Of a DNA stretch of 64,000 nucleotides, positions 11,182-21,885 are shown one piece after another (positions within the stretch are counted from its first letter, which is position 1; the number at the start of each line of letters is the position of its first letter). Under the pieces are notes generated by a model that saw nothing but the letters and a program-made list of their open reading frames with translations, had not been told where the DNA came from and did not search any database. The position numbers and the translations under genes are program-made. This DNA comes from Hymenoscyphus infarciens (taxonomy: Eukaryota > Ascomycota > Leotiomycetes > Helotiales > Helotiaceae), in the NCBI GenBank assembly GCA_001414345.1, contig LLCB01000100.1:62001-126000 (forward strand), given 5' to 3'.

Positions 11182-13588
11182 ATGGGTCTTTTGTAAGATA
11201 CTCCTTTAGGTCAAAGGTAGGAGGCGAATTGTATGCTGACAGTGGCATAATTTAGGGCTTTAGGAACCCCTTTGGATTGGCCCGAGGCGAAAAAGAATGC
11301 GAATCATGTCCGCGAATGGGGGATAGAGGTGAGATTACCGGAACATCCTCCGAAAATACTGCTGGGATATAAGGCTGATGAGCGGTAGCAATTGCTGGCG
11401 GTCTGGAACAAAGCGAAGGGAAAGGAGAGAGATGCTCTACTTTGGGGTGACGAGGTTGGTTTATTGAAATTGTGGCACTGGAATGTTGCTAAATATATTG
11501 CAGATCGAATATCTCGTGGTCACATACAAGGACAGCACGCCAAAAGTCACTCTATCCCTACGGCAAGCCGATATCTTGGATGCTCTTGCACAAGATGAAC
11601 ATCTCTGCGAAGAGGGAGGATGTGTACCTGACCTGCAGCTCGTTGGGTATGTGCTTGTTTGCCAATGCCTTGTAATCCACCTCTAACACAACACAGCGGC
11701 GAACTCCCTATCTTCCATCCCGAATTCGGTCGCTTCATGTTAGAAGCTACACCCGGAAAGCCATGGGGAATTGGGTTTAGGGATCTTCTTGATGTTGAAC
11801 CAAATATGAAACTGAGGTAAGAAGAAGAGGAATTCATAATTAAGGGGCTCGTTTAACGAAGCTTAGACGAAAGATTGCAAAAGAGCATATGCATCCCGAA
11901 GAATACCCTATCACCCTGACTACCTACCCACATCTAGGAAGTCCCGGCACATTCACAACTCCCTACTACCCACCTTCAGGGGAGAAACTGCGCTCACAGT
12001 TTGTACCCGACGAAATTGCGAACCCACATATTCGTTTCCCTACATTGGCAGCCAACATTCGTTCTAGAAGAGGTCGAAAGGTTCAAGTCAATGTTCCTGT
12101 GTACAAAGATAAGAATACCTCTTGGCCTTGGAAGGATCCTACGGTCAACTATGACCTACACAAATGGCCCGAGGATGATGATGTACGACAAGGTGCTGCA
12201 CCAGATAATTTTATCCATATGGATGCAATGGCATTTGGAATGGGAAGTTGCTGCTTGCAAATTACCTTTCAGGCCAAAAACATCACAGAAGGTAGAAAGA
12301 TGTATGATCAGTTGAGCCCACTTGGCCCGATTTTGCTTGCATTGACTGCAGCAACACCGATATACAAGGGGTTTCTTGCAGATACCGATGTTAGGTGGAA
12401 TCAAATTAGTGCCGCTGTCGATGATAGAACACCCGAAGAGCTAGGAGAAAAGGTAAGTACTTCTATTATCTAAACTAAACTTTGCTAATATCTTAGCCCC
12501 TGAAAAACGATCGCTGGCAAATACCAAAATCTCGTTATGCCTCGAATTCTACGTATATTTCTGAAGATCCTCGATTGCGAAAGGACTACTTGGACCCGAA
12601 ACTCATAGTGGACGCTGATGTGAAGCAAAAACTTATGAAAGGCGGAATGGATTCCCTTCTAGCTACCCATTTTGCCCACCTTTTCATCCGCGACCCCATC
12701 GTTGTTTTCTCCGAAGACCTGGAAAAACTAGACCTCGAGAAAAGCGATCACTTTGAAAACCTTCAATCCACCAATTGGCAACACATCCGATTCAAGCCCC
12801 CTCCAACAGGTAGTGATATCGGCTGGCGAGTTGAGTTCCGGCCCATGGAAATTCAAATCACCGATTTTGAAAATGCCGCCTTCTCGGTATTTATGGTCCT
12901 CATCACGCGAGCGATCCTAAGCTTTGATCTCAATTTTTACATCCCCATCCCCAAGACTGACGAGAATATGGAAACTGCTCATAGAAGAGATGCCGTGTTG
13001 AATGAGAAGTTCTACTTCCGGAAAAATCCTTTCCCTACTAGATACCCACGACCATACTCCGCAAATGGAGGTGTCACTCCTACAGGTACCACCACGCCTG
13101 CTGTCCTCAGTCGCCCACCCACACCCACCGGACCAGTCGAAGATGAATACGCACCTATGAGTATTGATGAGATTATGAATGGAAGTAAACTCGATTCCGA
13201 GAATAATTTCCCGGGCTTGATTCCAATTGTTGAGAGTTATCTTGATAGTATGAATGTGGATGTTGAGACGAGGTGTGAGCTTGCAGCTTATCTTGATCTT
13301 ATAAGGAAGCGAGCGAATGGGTCTCTTTGGACGGCTGCGAAGTGGATTCGCAATTTTGTGGGGCAGCATGAGGAGTATAACTTTGATAGTGTTGTTGGGG
13401 AGAAGATTAATCACGATCTTATTGGGGCGGTTATTGATATTGAGGGGAGTGGGAGGAAGGGTGTTAAGGATGTGGGGAAGTTTCTGGGCAAGTTTTATAA
13501 ACCTTGTGGTGGGGGTGGGGAGAAGGTTGAGGGAGGGAAGGCTGAGAATGGTGAGAAGTCTGAGAAGTCCGAGGTTACCAAGGTGTGA
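11182..13588 (+). CDS. gsh1: Glutamate-cysteine ligase catalytic subunit
   Basis: Cytosolic enzyme of the first, rate-limiting step of glutathione synthesis: ATP-dependent joining of glutamate and cysteine (EC 6.3.2.2). Seven coding exons: 11182-11192, 11256-11328, 11389-11454, 11504-11646, 11697-11816, 11867-12452 and 12497-13588, giving 696 aa, within the eukaryotic family size. Family marks seen include N-terminal MGLLALGTPLDWPEA, LLWGDEIEYLVV, FHPEFGRFMLEATPG, the MGSCCLQITFQA block followed by LSPLGPILLALTAATP, and GFLADTDVRW. The first coding exon is only 11 nt and supplies M-G-L and part of L; the frame and family start support it. Introns are 44-63 bp. The C-terminal tail is Gly/Lys/Glu-rich and variable. 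Glutathione synthase was not found nearby. Identity is firm. Confidence 0.95.
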
Positions 13589-15367
13589 TAAATGGAGGGG
13601 GGATGCTAGAAATAAGCATGGGTTACTTGCGGCAGATTGTCGGGTGGTTGTGAATATTATACATAGACTCGAGGTTTTGAAATGAGGGTAGATTGTTAAT
13701 AACTATCCTATCCTGGTAACCATCATGCCTAAATTATTACTTCTTTGAAATGAAGTGAAATTGAGTGAGCAGATTGGGGGTTTGACAAATTCATTCTCTG
13801 TCTTTAAGATGAATGGAAGGGCTCACGGGGGATAATCCGACACTGGGAATTGGGATTTAAATCAGAGCCCCCTTGGGGTACTCTGGTGGGCATACTCCGA
13901 TCAAACCACTCTCTGCACATTGTGGTCTGGATGCGTAAGTTGGCTGGGAATATGCGTGAAGGGTGTTGATTATGGGGGGCTTGAGAAATGGATGAGGTAG
14001 ATAGACACCTTGTTTTGTATGAGTTGATGCGCATTGTTTTAAGAGGTGGAAGTTGTAAATGACAGTAACTCGCCTTTCGACGGCAAAATCTCCCGTTCCT
14101 CGTTTCCTTGTATTATTTCAGAAAATTGGGGAAGGTGCAGGGGTGGGATAGGAGGTAAGGAAAGGAGGGAAAGAGAAAGAGGAAAGCGGCAAGGGGGTTC
14201 GGCATTTAGTGGGCGGGCTTGTTGCGGCTTTCTTATTATTGTGAGGTGGGTGGAATGGATAGTAGAAATCGAAGCTAGAGTAAACAACAAAGGGTTTAGA
14301 GGTCCAAATCAGTTCAGAAGAAAGGAAAGAGGTTTTTTATGAACTTATCTCTGGAAGGAAGACATTTATTGAACCCTCCTTGAATAAAGTCCGCTAGCTA
14401 GGTGCTTACGGCTTTGAGACTGAGTTACTTTCTTAGCAATAGTCCTATTTCGAGCCTATAGAGCTAAGGATCGAGTTGTATTCTATCGAATGGAGAGGTC
14501 CTTGAGTTCTGCAAAAGGAATGGAGAAAATGGGCAAGGCACAACCACGAATGTCTTTTGGCACATAAAGTCGTATGGGAGAAAAATTAAAGGATGGAGAG
14601 GTGTTAATTTTCAATAAAGCCAAAATCTTCTATTGTCATTCTCTGACTTGCTGTCGAAAATGATTGGTACTATCTACTATCCCACTAGGCTTGAAAAGGG
14701 TGTAAGTGATTGTAAGGAAACCAAAAATTACCTTTCCTCATTCTTGTCCTTCACGGCCTGAACAATATGATATATCAACTGGCTCTGGATTTTTCGGTAC
14801 AGCTCGTTGGAATAAACCTTGGTAAGATACGATGCTATTAATCTTAATTTTAAGGGTCCCCATAGAAATATCTAGCTGTTAAGACTCGAAGAAGATTAAA
14901 GCGATAGCTGAGGAATTCATGCCACACTAAAGTAAAAAAGGAGATAAAGTCTGAAAGCACCAAATAATCCAGTTAGGCCGGTTTTCAACTAACAATTGTA
15001 TATATTCGGCTTTCTTCCCTTGGGTATAGCTGATGCCAAGTGATGAGACAAAATATTCACTACGAAAGTCAAGCGATGACACGGGAGATCTTACTACTTT
15101 TTGTTTTTGGCCTACAACTTCTAATGAGGACGCCCTGGCTCGGGTTCATTGCTGAACAGTTTGGCCAAAAGATATAAGACTTCTGTTATTGCTAAAATAG
15201 AGCTAGAAGGACCTATCTAGGTTTTATTCATATTTTTCTCACTATATCGGTCCTTTGCCGGAACTAAGTCGGGCCGGAGCGGGGCAATATCTAGCCCCAC
15301 CCACGCTCCACAAGGAATTCATAATTTAGAATAAGCAATTTTCATATATCGAAAGCACGATATAAAT
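13589..15367. other. Intergenic, no gene seen
   Basis: Contains the 3' flank of gsh1 followed by moderately AT-rich DNA. Frames at 13804-14342 are short, overlap on both strands and have no recognisable features. Confidence 0.5.
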
Positions 15368-15457
15368 GGTCGGGTGGTGTAGTTGGTTATCACATCTCGT
15401 TAACATTGGTTAACATCAATACCGAGAAGGTCCTGGGATCGAGCCCCAGCCTGATCA
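15368..15457 (+). tRNA. tRNA-Val (AAC) with 16-nt intron
   Basis: The sequence folds as a cloverleaf: acceptor GGTCGGG with CCTGATC (two G-U pairs) plus discriminator A, a D arm GTGTAGTTGGTTATCAC typical of eukaryotic tRNA-Val, anticodon stem TCTCG/CGAGA and T stem CTGGG/CCCAG. The anticodon AAC is at 15402-15404. A 16-nt intron (15406-15421) follows position 37, the usual place for nuclear tRNA introns. A T run lies at 15487-15492. The T loop reads ATCGAGC instead of the usual TTCGA form, so reduced function or a pseudogene is possible. Confidence 0.8.
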
Positions 15458-17580
15458 ATCAGTGTTTGTAAGGTTCACAGCCTTCTATTTTTGTTGTTTT
15501 TTTGCATTACTATGACCTTTCGTGGTAGAGTGCTGCAGAACCCCCCTCCCCCCCTTTTTTTTTATAGAAGTTGTGACATCAGTTATTGACGGATTTTGTG
15601 GCTTTGACGAGGGTGTCAAAATGAGCCCCATTTTATCGACCTTTAGAGGTAGGATGGCACAAGATAACAAAGCTGCGACGAGCAAGATCACTCTCCATCG
15701 AGTTTCAAACACGACTAACACGCCCTTGAACCGTCGCAACAATCTCGATTCCTGAGATACGGGGTAAGAAGGTGTGAGAATTCAATTATAGCAAACGTTG
15801 TTTTGTAAAGCAAGGATACTACTGTAAATTCTTATCTAAGTAACTATTACATGCCTTTTATTTACTATTTAAAATACACTTTATTATATTTAAAAGTAAT
15901 TATATAAATCTATAAAAGACTTATAATAAGAAGAGTAATCTTTTAGAGTTATAGATAATCATGATTTACTATAAAAATACGCGACTTTAGTTTTGTTTTT
16001 AGAAAATAGTAAGGCTAAGTATTCTATTAGTTCTTAGCTATTCTCCTCTAGATTAACTATTTTTCTATTAATAATTGATATAATAATAATTTTTTGTAGA
16101 AATCTAGTATTGATTGGAGCACTTAATATAATATAATAAATGTTATCGACCCCTAATATTTCACCGGTAATATCGCTGCCCAAGTCTGGTCACAATACCC
16201 ATTTGCCCCACATCAGCTTTTGCGACCTCATTCTCAGACAACCTGTTCCAAGAATTCTCGACATGCCTTCAAACTCGACGATGTAGCATCGACGGGTATG
16301 TAAATCCGACGATTACATATGCAGTCAGATCTTAAGGCCATTCGCATCACAAGGCGCCCGAGAACAGATGCTTTCTCTTTCTCACCGGATCATCCGAAAG
16401 ATTTCTGCCAACCAACATCTTCATTAGACGGCACCTCTTACTGAAGTAGCCTATTCTGGCAATTGGCAATTCCAAAGCCACTCTATTGCGGCGAATATTT
16501 CTAAGACCTATGTATACCCGGTCAGCTTACTGCGGCTTGTCCCTGACTACGCTCTCACCATAAGGCCCTCGTCATGCGGTTTGTACCTGACAGGAACATG
16601 TATATTGTACTACTGCGCGAAAACTTGGCTCGTTTCGTTATTTCGAGTACGATTATATTTACTTTGTTACCAATTCCATTGTACTCCCTATTTGTGATTC
16701 TTTATACAAGCGTTGCTTTCACAGCATTCTGATTTATTTTTCGAGGGAAAGAAAGTAAGCTTACCAATTCTCTAGTGTCCTGAGGTAGTCACACCACGAA
16801 GCAATAGCCATTTTACTTTGTATTGTACCACATGAATGGAACTGATTATTCTTTCCATGTCTTCTTAGTAAGACTCGATAAAACACTAAGCCATTGCTAC
16901 AAACTTTGGCGTTCTATTGGAGAGGTTGTGGAGAAGTGGTTTCGTTGCTTATTGCTACACCAAGTCAGCAACGCCCCTAATTCCACGATGATCTTTTAGC
17001 ACGGATGAAGAGACCCTATCATCGCAAATGGAACTGTAAACTTCAGAATCCTGGCTCCTTTCGCGAAATGTTTCTGAAAGTAGTGTGTGAGAAGAAGTCT
17101 CAAAGCTAAGCTAGTCTTCCGCATCACCATCTTCTGATATCAAATAATCTTCGCTTGTGCGACTTTGTCCGACTCAACCACCTTCTATAGAAGTTGGTAC
17201 CACTCTCTTTTTCCACGCAGCACTACAAGAAACCTTTACATTACTTATAAACCACGCGAGTACGGCCCGAAATGTTTGATTACACACAACCGAACCATGG
17301 AGAACTCGATCGCCCCTCTTTTTCTCAATCAGGAATTTGTCACAACTACCTTGAAAGAAATCAGTGTCCCTCTGGCCCTCAAGACTTCTTTTTTGAATCA
17401 GCTTACAAGTCAGCTTGCCAATGACTAGCTTCAAATGGAAAGAAAACATGCATGAAAAAAGGGAAAGCACGGCAGAGGTTGACATCACAACCTACAAAAT
17501 GTGTTGTCAAACTTATTGCGAGCGGAACCACACTTCCCCTTTTTTGGGCCATTTTCATTGAAGGTCAGTTTAATTTCGAG
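15458..17580. other. Intergenic with a short RIP-like AT patch
   Basis: About 15790-16140 is strongly AT-rich with few CpA/TpG and resembles the large AT blocks, suggesting a small degraded repeat. From 16150 to 17160 composition is normal but every frame is broken and nothing is recognised; it may be gene debris. The region ends at the promoter of the secreted-protein gene. Confidence 0.45.
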
Positions 17581-17587
17581 TATAAAA
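17581..17587 (+). promoter_or_regulatory. TATA box of the DPBB secreted-protein gene
   Basis: TATAAAA lies 117 bp before the start codon and is followed by a CT-rich then CA/A-rich leader, the usual layout of highly expressed fungal secreted-protein genes. Confidence 0.65.
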
Positions 17588-17703
17588 GGCCTCTCCCTCT
17601 TCCATCTGGCATCATCAACTCAAAGAAGATCACATCGAGCTCCTAGTCAAAAAAATAAGCACTCCACATAGACATCAACAAATCACCCCTCAAATCCACC
17701 AGA

Positions 17704-18329
17704 ATGAAATCCCAACTCTCCTTCCTCCTCGCCTTCGCGGCATCCCAAGTTTTCGCTGCTCCCTCCCCTGTAGCTGAAGAACCAGCAACTGGTGTCCTCG
17801 AAAAACGCGTCACGTATGTTCTTCAACTCCCAAATCCCCTTTATCACGAAAACTAATTCCAATGCAGTCACACCGGCCTAGCAACCGTCTTCACCCAACA
17901 AGGCGGAACCGGCTCTTGTGGACAGAAGAACCCTGATTCTGCTCATATTGCTGCCATTTCCAATACTTGGATGCAGAATCAATCTCCTGGTCCATTTTGT
18001 GGACGAAAAGTGCAAGGTATGTGCCAGCCTGGAGGATTTGAATCCTTGGCGAACACTGACGCATGGTGTCTTGGTAGTGACCAATGTTGGAAGTGACGAT
18101 GGAGTGGGAGGACGGGGAAATACAATCATCGCTACTGTTGAGGATACGTGTCCCGGCTGCGATCAGAATCATATTGATTTCTCGGTTGGGAGCTGGAATC
18201 AGTTGACTAACAATGCTGCTTTTGGGACTGCGAACATTGAGTGGTGAGTCTTATATATATCCTGTGCAGATCTTACTTTACTAATTGCTCCAACCCAGGC
18301 ACTTCTGTAACGTCAATGGGCAGTGCTAA
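17704..18329 (+). CDS. Secreted RlpA/expansin-like double-psi beta-barrel protein
   Basis: Small secreted protein of 151 aa from four exons: 17704-17813, 17868-18016, 18078-18243 and 18299-18329. Residues 1-19 form a signal peptide ending in VFAA; a short propeptide ends in the Kex2-type site K34-R35. The mature part is one double-psi beta-barrel (RlpA-like/barwin-like) domain with the conserved VEDTCPGCDQNHIDFS segment, whose Asp corresponds to the acidic residue of expansin-like folds, and six cysteines likely to pair. Fungal relatives include expansin-like wall proteins and candidate effectors; no catalytic activity can be read from the sequence. Introns are 54, 61 and 55 bp. A TATA box and typical leader precede it. 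Gene structure is secure; the biological role is open. Confidence 0.88.
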
Positions 18330-19826
18330 ATTAGCGAGTGTGTTGGGGGTTGATGTATTTGAAGATTCAACATCTTTAAAAAGTCATTGATCAGTTGATA
18401 GGCTTGGCGAATCTTCTACGTCTCTGATCAGGAATGTGGAACTCATTCGTTAGATATCTTAGATGCCACAAGACGAAACTAAGAGAGGAACTTTGCAAAG
18501 AAACCTTGACTTCATGTTCCCACTGTTTTGAACCTCTCGTCATAACCCCAGTAGTACGATTCCTAATAGTAATCACTTTTGTACCGATGGAACTCTCTAA
18601 TTATTGAGACTTTAAAATCATCCGCATTTTTTTCCTGCAAACCTTAGACACCTGACCGACATATGTGGAGAAAGTTTTTTTTTAGGAACCAGTCTGGCGG
18701 AGCACACTTATACCTCCTGAGTGGAAACCCCAAGCACTACTAGACGCTATGCCGTCAACAGGAGCGAGCGAAAACTGTCTAGTCTTTAATCTAAGACCAT
18801 GCTGCCGGTTAGCACGATGCACCTTTCTTAACTGAATTTGAGCGCGGCTTACGGTTTCTTGCTGTCGAAGATTATACGGTAGTCGAAAATATTTCTGCTG
18901 TCCAATCCTTTTCGAAAATCCGAAAAGCAGGCATATGGTTTGCTGAACAACGCCAATACGGGGTAAATTGACCTTAATGGTTGAATGGTGAGCAACGAGA
19001 GTTCGCGTTTCTTTTGAGGGGGGGGAGGGGGCGGTTATCTCTCTGTTGGGGAATTCTCTGTGAAGCTTTGCTTTCGCTTTTAATTGGCTTAGGGAGTGGA
19101 GTGGAACATTTATATATAGGTGACTTGAGGACTTGGATATGAATATATATTGTGTCAAGAGCAAGTCTCAAACATTTTTGTTGTAAAACTTATACTACGA
19201 AAGAAAACAAAGTGCTGAAGTAGCATTCATTGGGAGAGAGAGGGAGACTATTCTGTATCCCAAGGTAGTTCCAGAATTCAATCCGAACTTCCCAAATCGC
19301 TCTCCTATTGGATGTTTCAGAGGGGATATATCAAGGAATTGAGGGTAAAATAGCACGTGAGTGGCTGATACATACCACCACTCAGCAGCATACTAGAAGC
19401 TTACTTGCAGCTTACTTGCAGCTTACTTGCAGCTTACTGGAAGCTTACTGGAAGCTTACTCGTAGACAAGCGTGGTGTGCATATCAAGGCTCCCAACCTA
19501 CTGGAACAATGAAGTTCCCTGAATAATCTACTCGATTTTGGAGAAACGCCAGAAAGGAGAGACAATGTCTGCTCGAGCCCAGGAAAAGCAAGGACACAAG
19601 AAGGCCAGAGTAGCACCCCAAATTGAGAAAACGGACACAAGAGTTATGCGAAATCTCTACTGGTCGTTGGTATTCGGTGCAAACCCCTTCGTTGCCATTA
19701 TCTAGAAAAGTTAGAAAACTAATAGCCTTACACCATAGATCTCAGCGGAGATATTCTTACATATACATTAAAACACTCGTCTCAAAATCTCATACGGTGG
19801 CCAGCAAACGGCGATAATTCTTGCCA
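18330..19826. other. Intergenic with an 11-bp minisatellite
   Basis: No recognisable gene. A 160-codon open frame on the minus strand (18682-19164) has no domain, membrane or signal features I can identify and is judged noncoding. The minisatellite at 19398-19461 is the only structured item. Confidence 0.45.
19398..19461 (+). repeat. 11-bp minisatellite AGCTTACTTGC
   Basis: Six head-to-tail copies: the first three read AGCTTACTTGC, then AGCTTACTGGA variants, and a last partial copy. Each unit contains the palindrome AAGCTT or AGCT. Confidence 0.85.
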
Positions 19827-20290
19827 TCACGACCCTTTGAAGCCCTTCTCCTTTCCCTCCCACGCTGTGGTTTCAACCGTGAATGTTCCATTTCGATCGC
19901 GACATCTAAGGGACAAAGTCAACCTCGACAATTCCCACAATTGAAAGAAGGAAATGTAAAAGAGCAAAATCGTAAGACGAGAGGATGAGTCGTTATAACC
20001 CGACTAGGCCTTCGTAACATTCCGCCACACTCCCCCACCCCATCACCTCACCACACCACACCCCTCAACACCAGAACTACTTACTTCCGAAAAAACCTCT
20101 CTACAGGCCAACATTCCACCCTAGCCTTCCGATCCCTAGGCTCCTCCACTCGACACTCATACTGCAACATATCAAAGAGTTCGCACCTCTTCAAATCGCC
20201 GTCGAAATCCTTTCTCTTCTTGCCTGCCAGGTTGGCTTGGGCGTGGTACTTGAGGGAGGAGGCGGGAAAGAGTTCGATTGGTGGTGCCAT
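19827..20290 (-). CDS. som1: SOM1-like mitochondrial inner membrane peptidase subunit
   Basis: Predicted partner of the mitochondrial inner membrane peptidase (IMP1/IMP2), which removes sorting peptides in the intermembrane space. Two exons on the minus strand, 20085-20290 and 19827-19905, with a 179-bp intron (GTAAGT...TTAG), give 94 aa. Two CX9C motifs are visible: CELFDMLQYEC (about residues 36-46) and CWPVERFFRKC (about 60-70), the twin pattern of proteins folded by the Mia40 relay. Spacing and surrounding residues resemble yeast Som1, and the N-terminus MAPP is shared. The second cysteine of the second motif is completed only by splicing. Another small twin-CX9C assembly factor is the alternative. 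It is divergent from the next gene with 99 bp between start codons. Confidence 0.75.
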
Positions 20291-20389
20291 TTTCTCGTGT
20301 TATCGAACGGAGGGGGAGAGTAGGTAAGGGAGTTCTGGTTGTGTGCTTGGGGATAGAAGGGGGTGTTGTTTTGTGTTGAGGTAGGAGCG
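20291..20389. promoter_or_regulatory. 99-bp divergent promoter
   Basis: The only sequence between the start codons of the minus-strand SOM1-like gene and the plus-strand gene at 20390. It is G-rich on the plus strand with no TATA box, so the two genes probably share a short bidirectional promoter. Confidence 0.5.
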
Positions 20390-21270
20390 ATGGCGAACGG
20401 GATGGTTTCCTCCGCCGAGGTTCTGGGGTCGCGACTTTTGAGGGAGGCTAAGGAGGAGGAAGGGAGTTTAGAGAATGTGAGTTTGTGATTATTGTTTTAT
20501 TCCCTGGTGTCTTAATACGCATTGCCTGCGTCTCATTCGATTTTGAAATCGATATACAATATCCAAGTCACGTTTGAGTCACATGACTATCCTCCTCACT
20601 AAGTCAACTGACCAACCCCTCTCACCCATAGCTTCTCATCCAACTCCGGCATCTCCACCCATCCACCCACCCCCATTCAACCACCGACCCGATACTACAA
20701 GCAATCACCTCCCTCCTCCAACACCACGGAACAAAAACTTTAACCCTCTCAGGCTCCTACCTCCCTCTAATCAACACCCTAACAATCTCTCTCCTCACCC
20801 CCCATCGTCCATCAACCCTCTGTATCCTAGACCTTACCCACCGTTTCTCGCCCTCTCATCTCCTCCCACACCTCCCAATCGCAGAACTAAAACACATCCA
20901 CATCTTCCACCCAACTGTCAAAAACCTCCAATGTACTCTCGACAGTCTTGAGAATTACATGCTCTACTCCCCAGAAGCGCAACATAGCAGAGGGCGGGAA
21001 TGGAGAGGAATCTTCGTTCTAAGGGGCTCACCAACGCTCTCCGCAACCGGAAACCCAGGACAAGCCCAAGCACAAGCAATGAATGAAGAGAAACTTCTAG
21101 TAGGAACAAGCTGGCGAGGCTGGTTAAAGGTCGAAAAAGAAGAGACGTCCGCATTCGAGGTTGGAATCAGTGTTGAAGAAGCTTGGGAGGAGAGGGAAAG
21201 GAGATGGGAGGATGTAGAGAGGAAGGGGTGGAAGGGGGTTTGTGAGGAGGGAGTTGTGAGGTTTGAGTGA
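20390..21270 (+). CDS. Unrecognised two-exon protein, possibly RecA/Rad51-fold
   Basis: Two exons, 20390-20476 and 20632-21270, joined across a 155-bp GTGAGT...CATAG intron give 241 aa; without the first exon the long frame has no usable start. The first exon encodes MANGMVSSAEVLG plus an acidic helix. The middle shows a possible beta-alpha pattern (TLTLSGSYLPLINTLTISLL, then a CILDLTH strand followed by helices). The C-terminus is Glu/Arg/Trp-rich and ends in a strand, EGVVRFE, like the last strand of Rad51-type domains. A Walker A motif is not visible. The overall order recalls divergent Rad51 paralogues (XRCC2-, Rlp1- or Shu-type), but this is only an impression of fold; I do not recognise the family with confidence. 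Confidence 0.6.
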
Positions 21271-21885
21271 GTGTGATGGTTGGGGAGCTTGTGTTTTGAG
21301 TTGTTTGATTTGCTTTGCATGGTGGTGGTGCTTGTTGTTTTGATTTGAGACGAAGAGTTATCGGTATTGTAAAGAATTAATGATGCCTGAATTGGGATGG
21401 AACGGGGAGCAAGTTGGATTTGATGATGGAGGGGAGCCTGGAGTTGTAAAGAAATGATGATTAATGAAGAACGAAAAGCAATGTCAAACACAAATAAAAT
21501 CGAAGTGCAAGATCTGTCCAACTCTTTCAATCTTATCACAACCGCAAGATAAAAGGAAACCCCGTACTTCCACACAATCGAATTCGTGTAATAATATAAT
21601 TAATTTGGGGTTATACTATAGAATCTAAAGATACTTCCACGCATCGCTATGATTTTAAACCTCTCTCCTACTCCCCGAATGCAGAAAAAGTTCAAAAAAC
21701 CAGGGGGGATGTAAAAAGTCATAATCATGCTCCCATAAATTCGTGAGAAATGAGGCCAAAACACCCATCCAAAGACTCCAATGGTGTGTAGGCAATCCTG
21801 AAAAGACAGGGTCTGGTTCTTAAATCCATCAAGTGACAACTCCAACGTATAACTTTCCAGGTGTTTTCCGAGTAGACACACCTCA
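21271..21885. other. Convergent intergenic region
   Basis: Separates the 3' ends of two converging genes. Open frames on the minus strand at 20964-21575 and 21600-21920 are antisense or tail sequence without recognisable features. No regulatory site noted. Confidence 0.5.

Noticed and set aside
18682..19164. 160-codon minus-strand open frame
   Set aside because: No signal, domain or plausible codon pattern, and no promoter-like or splice context; judged chance.
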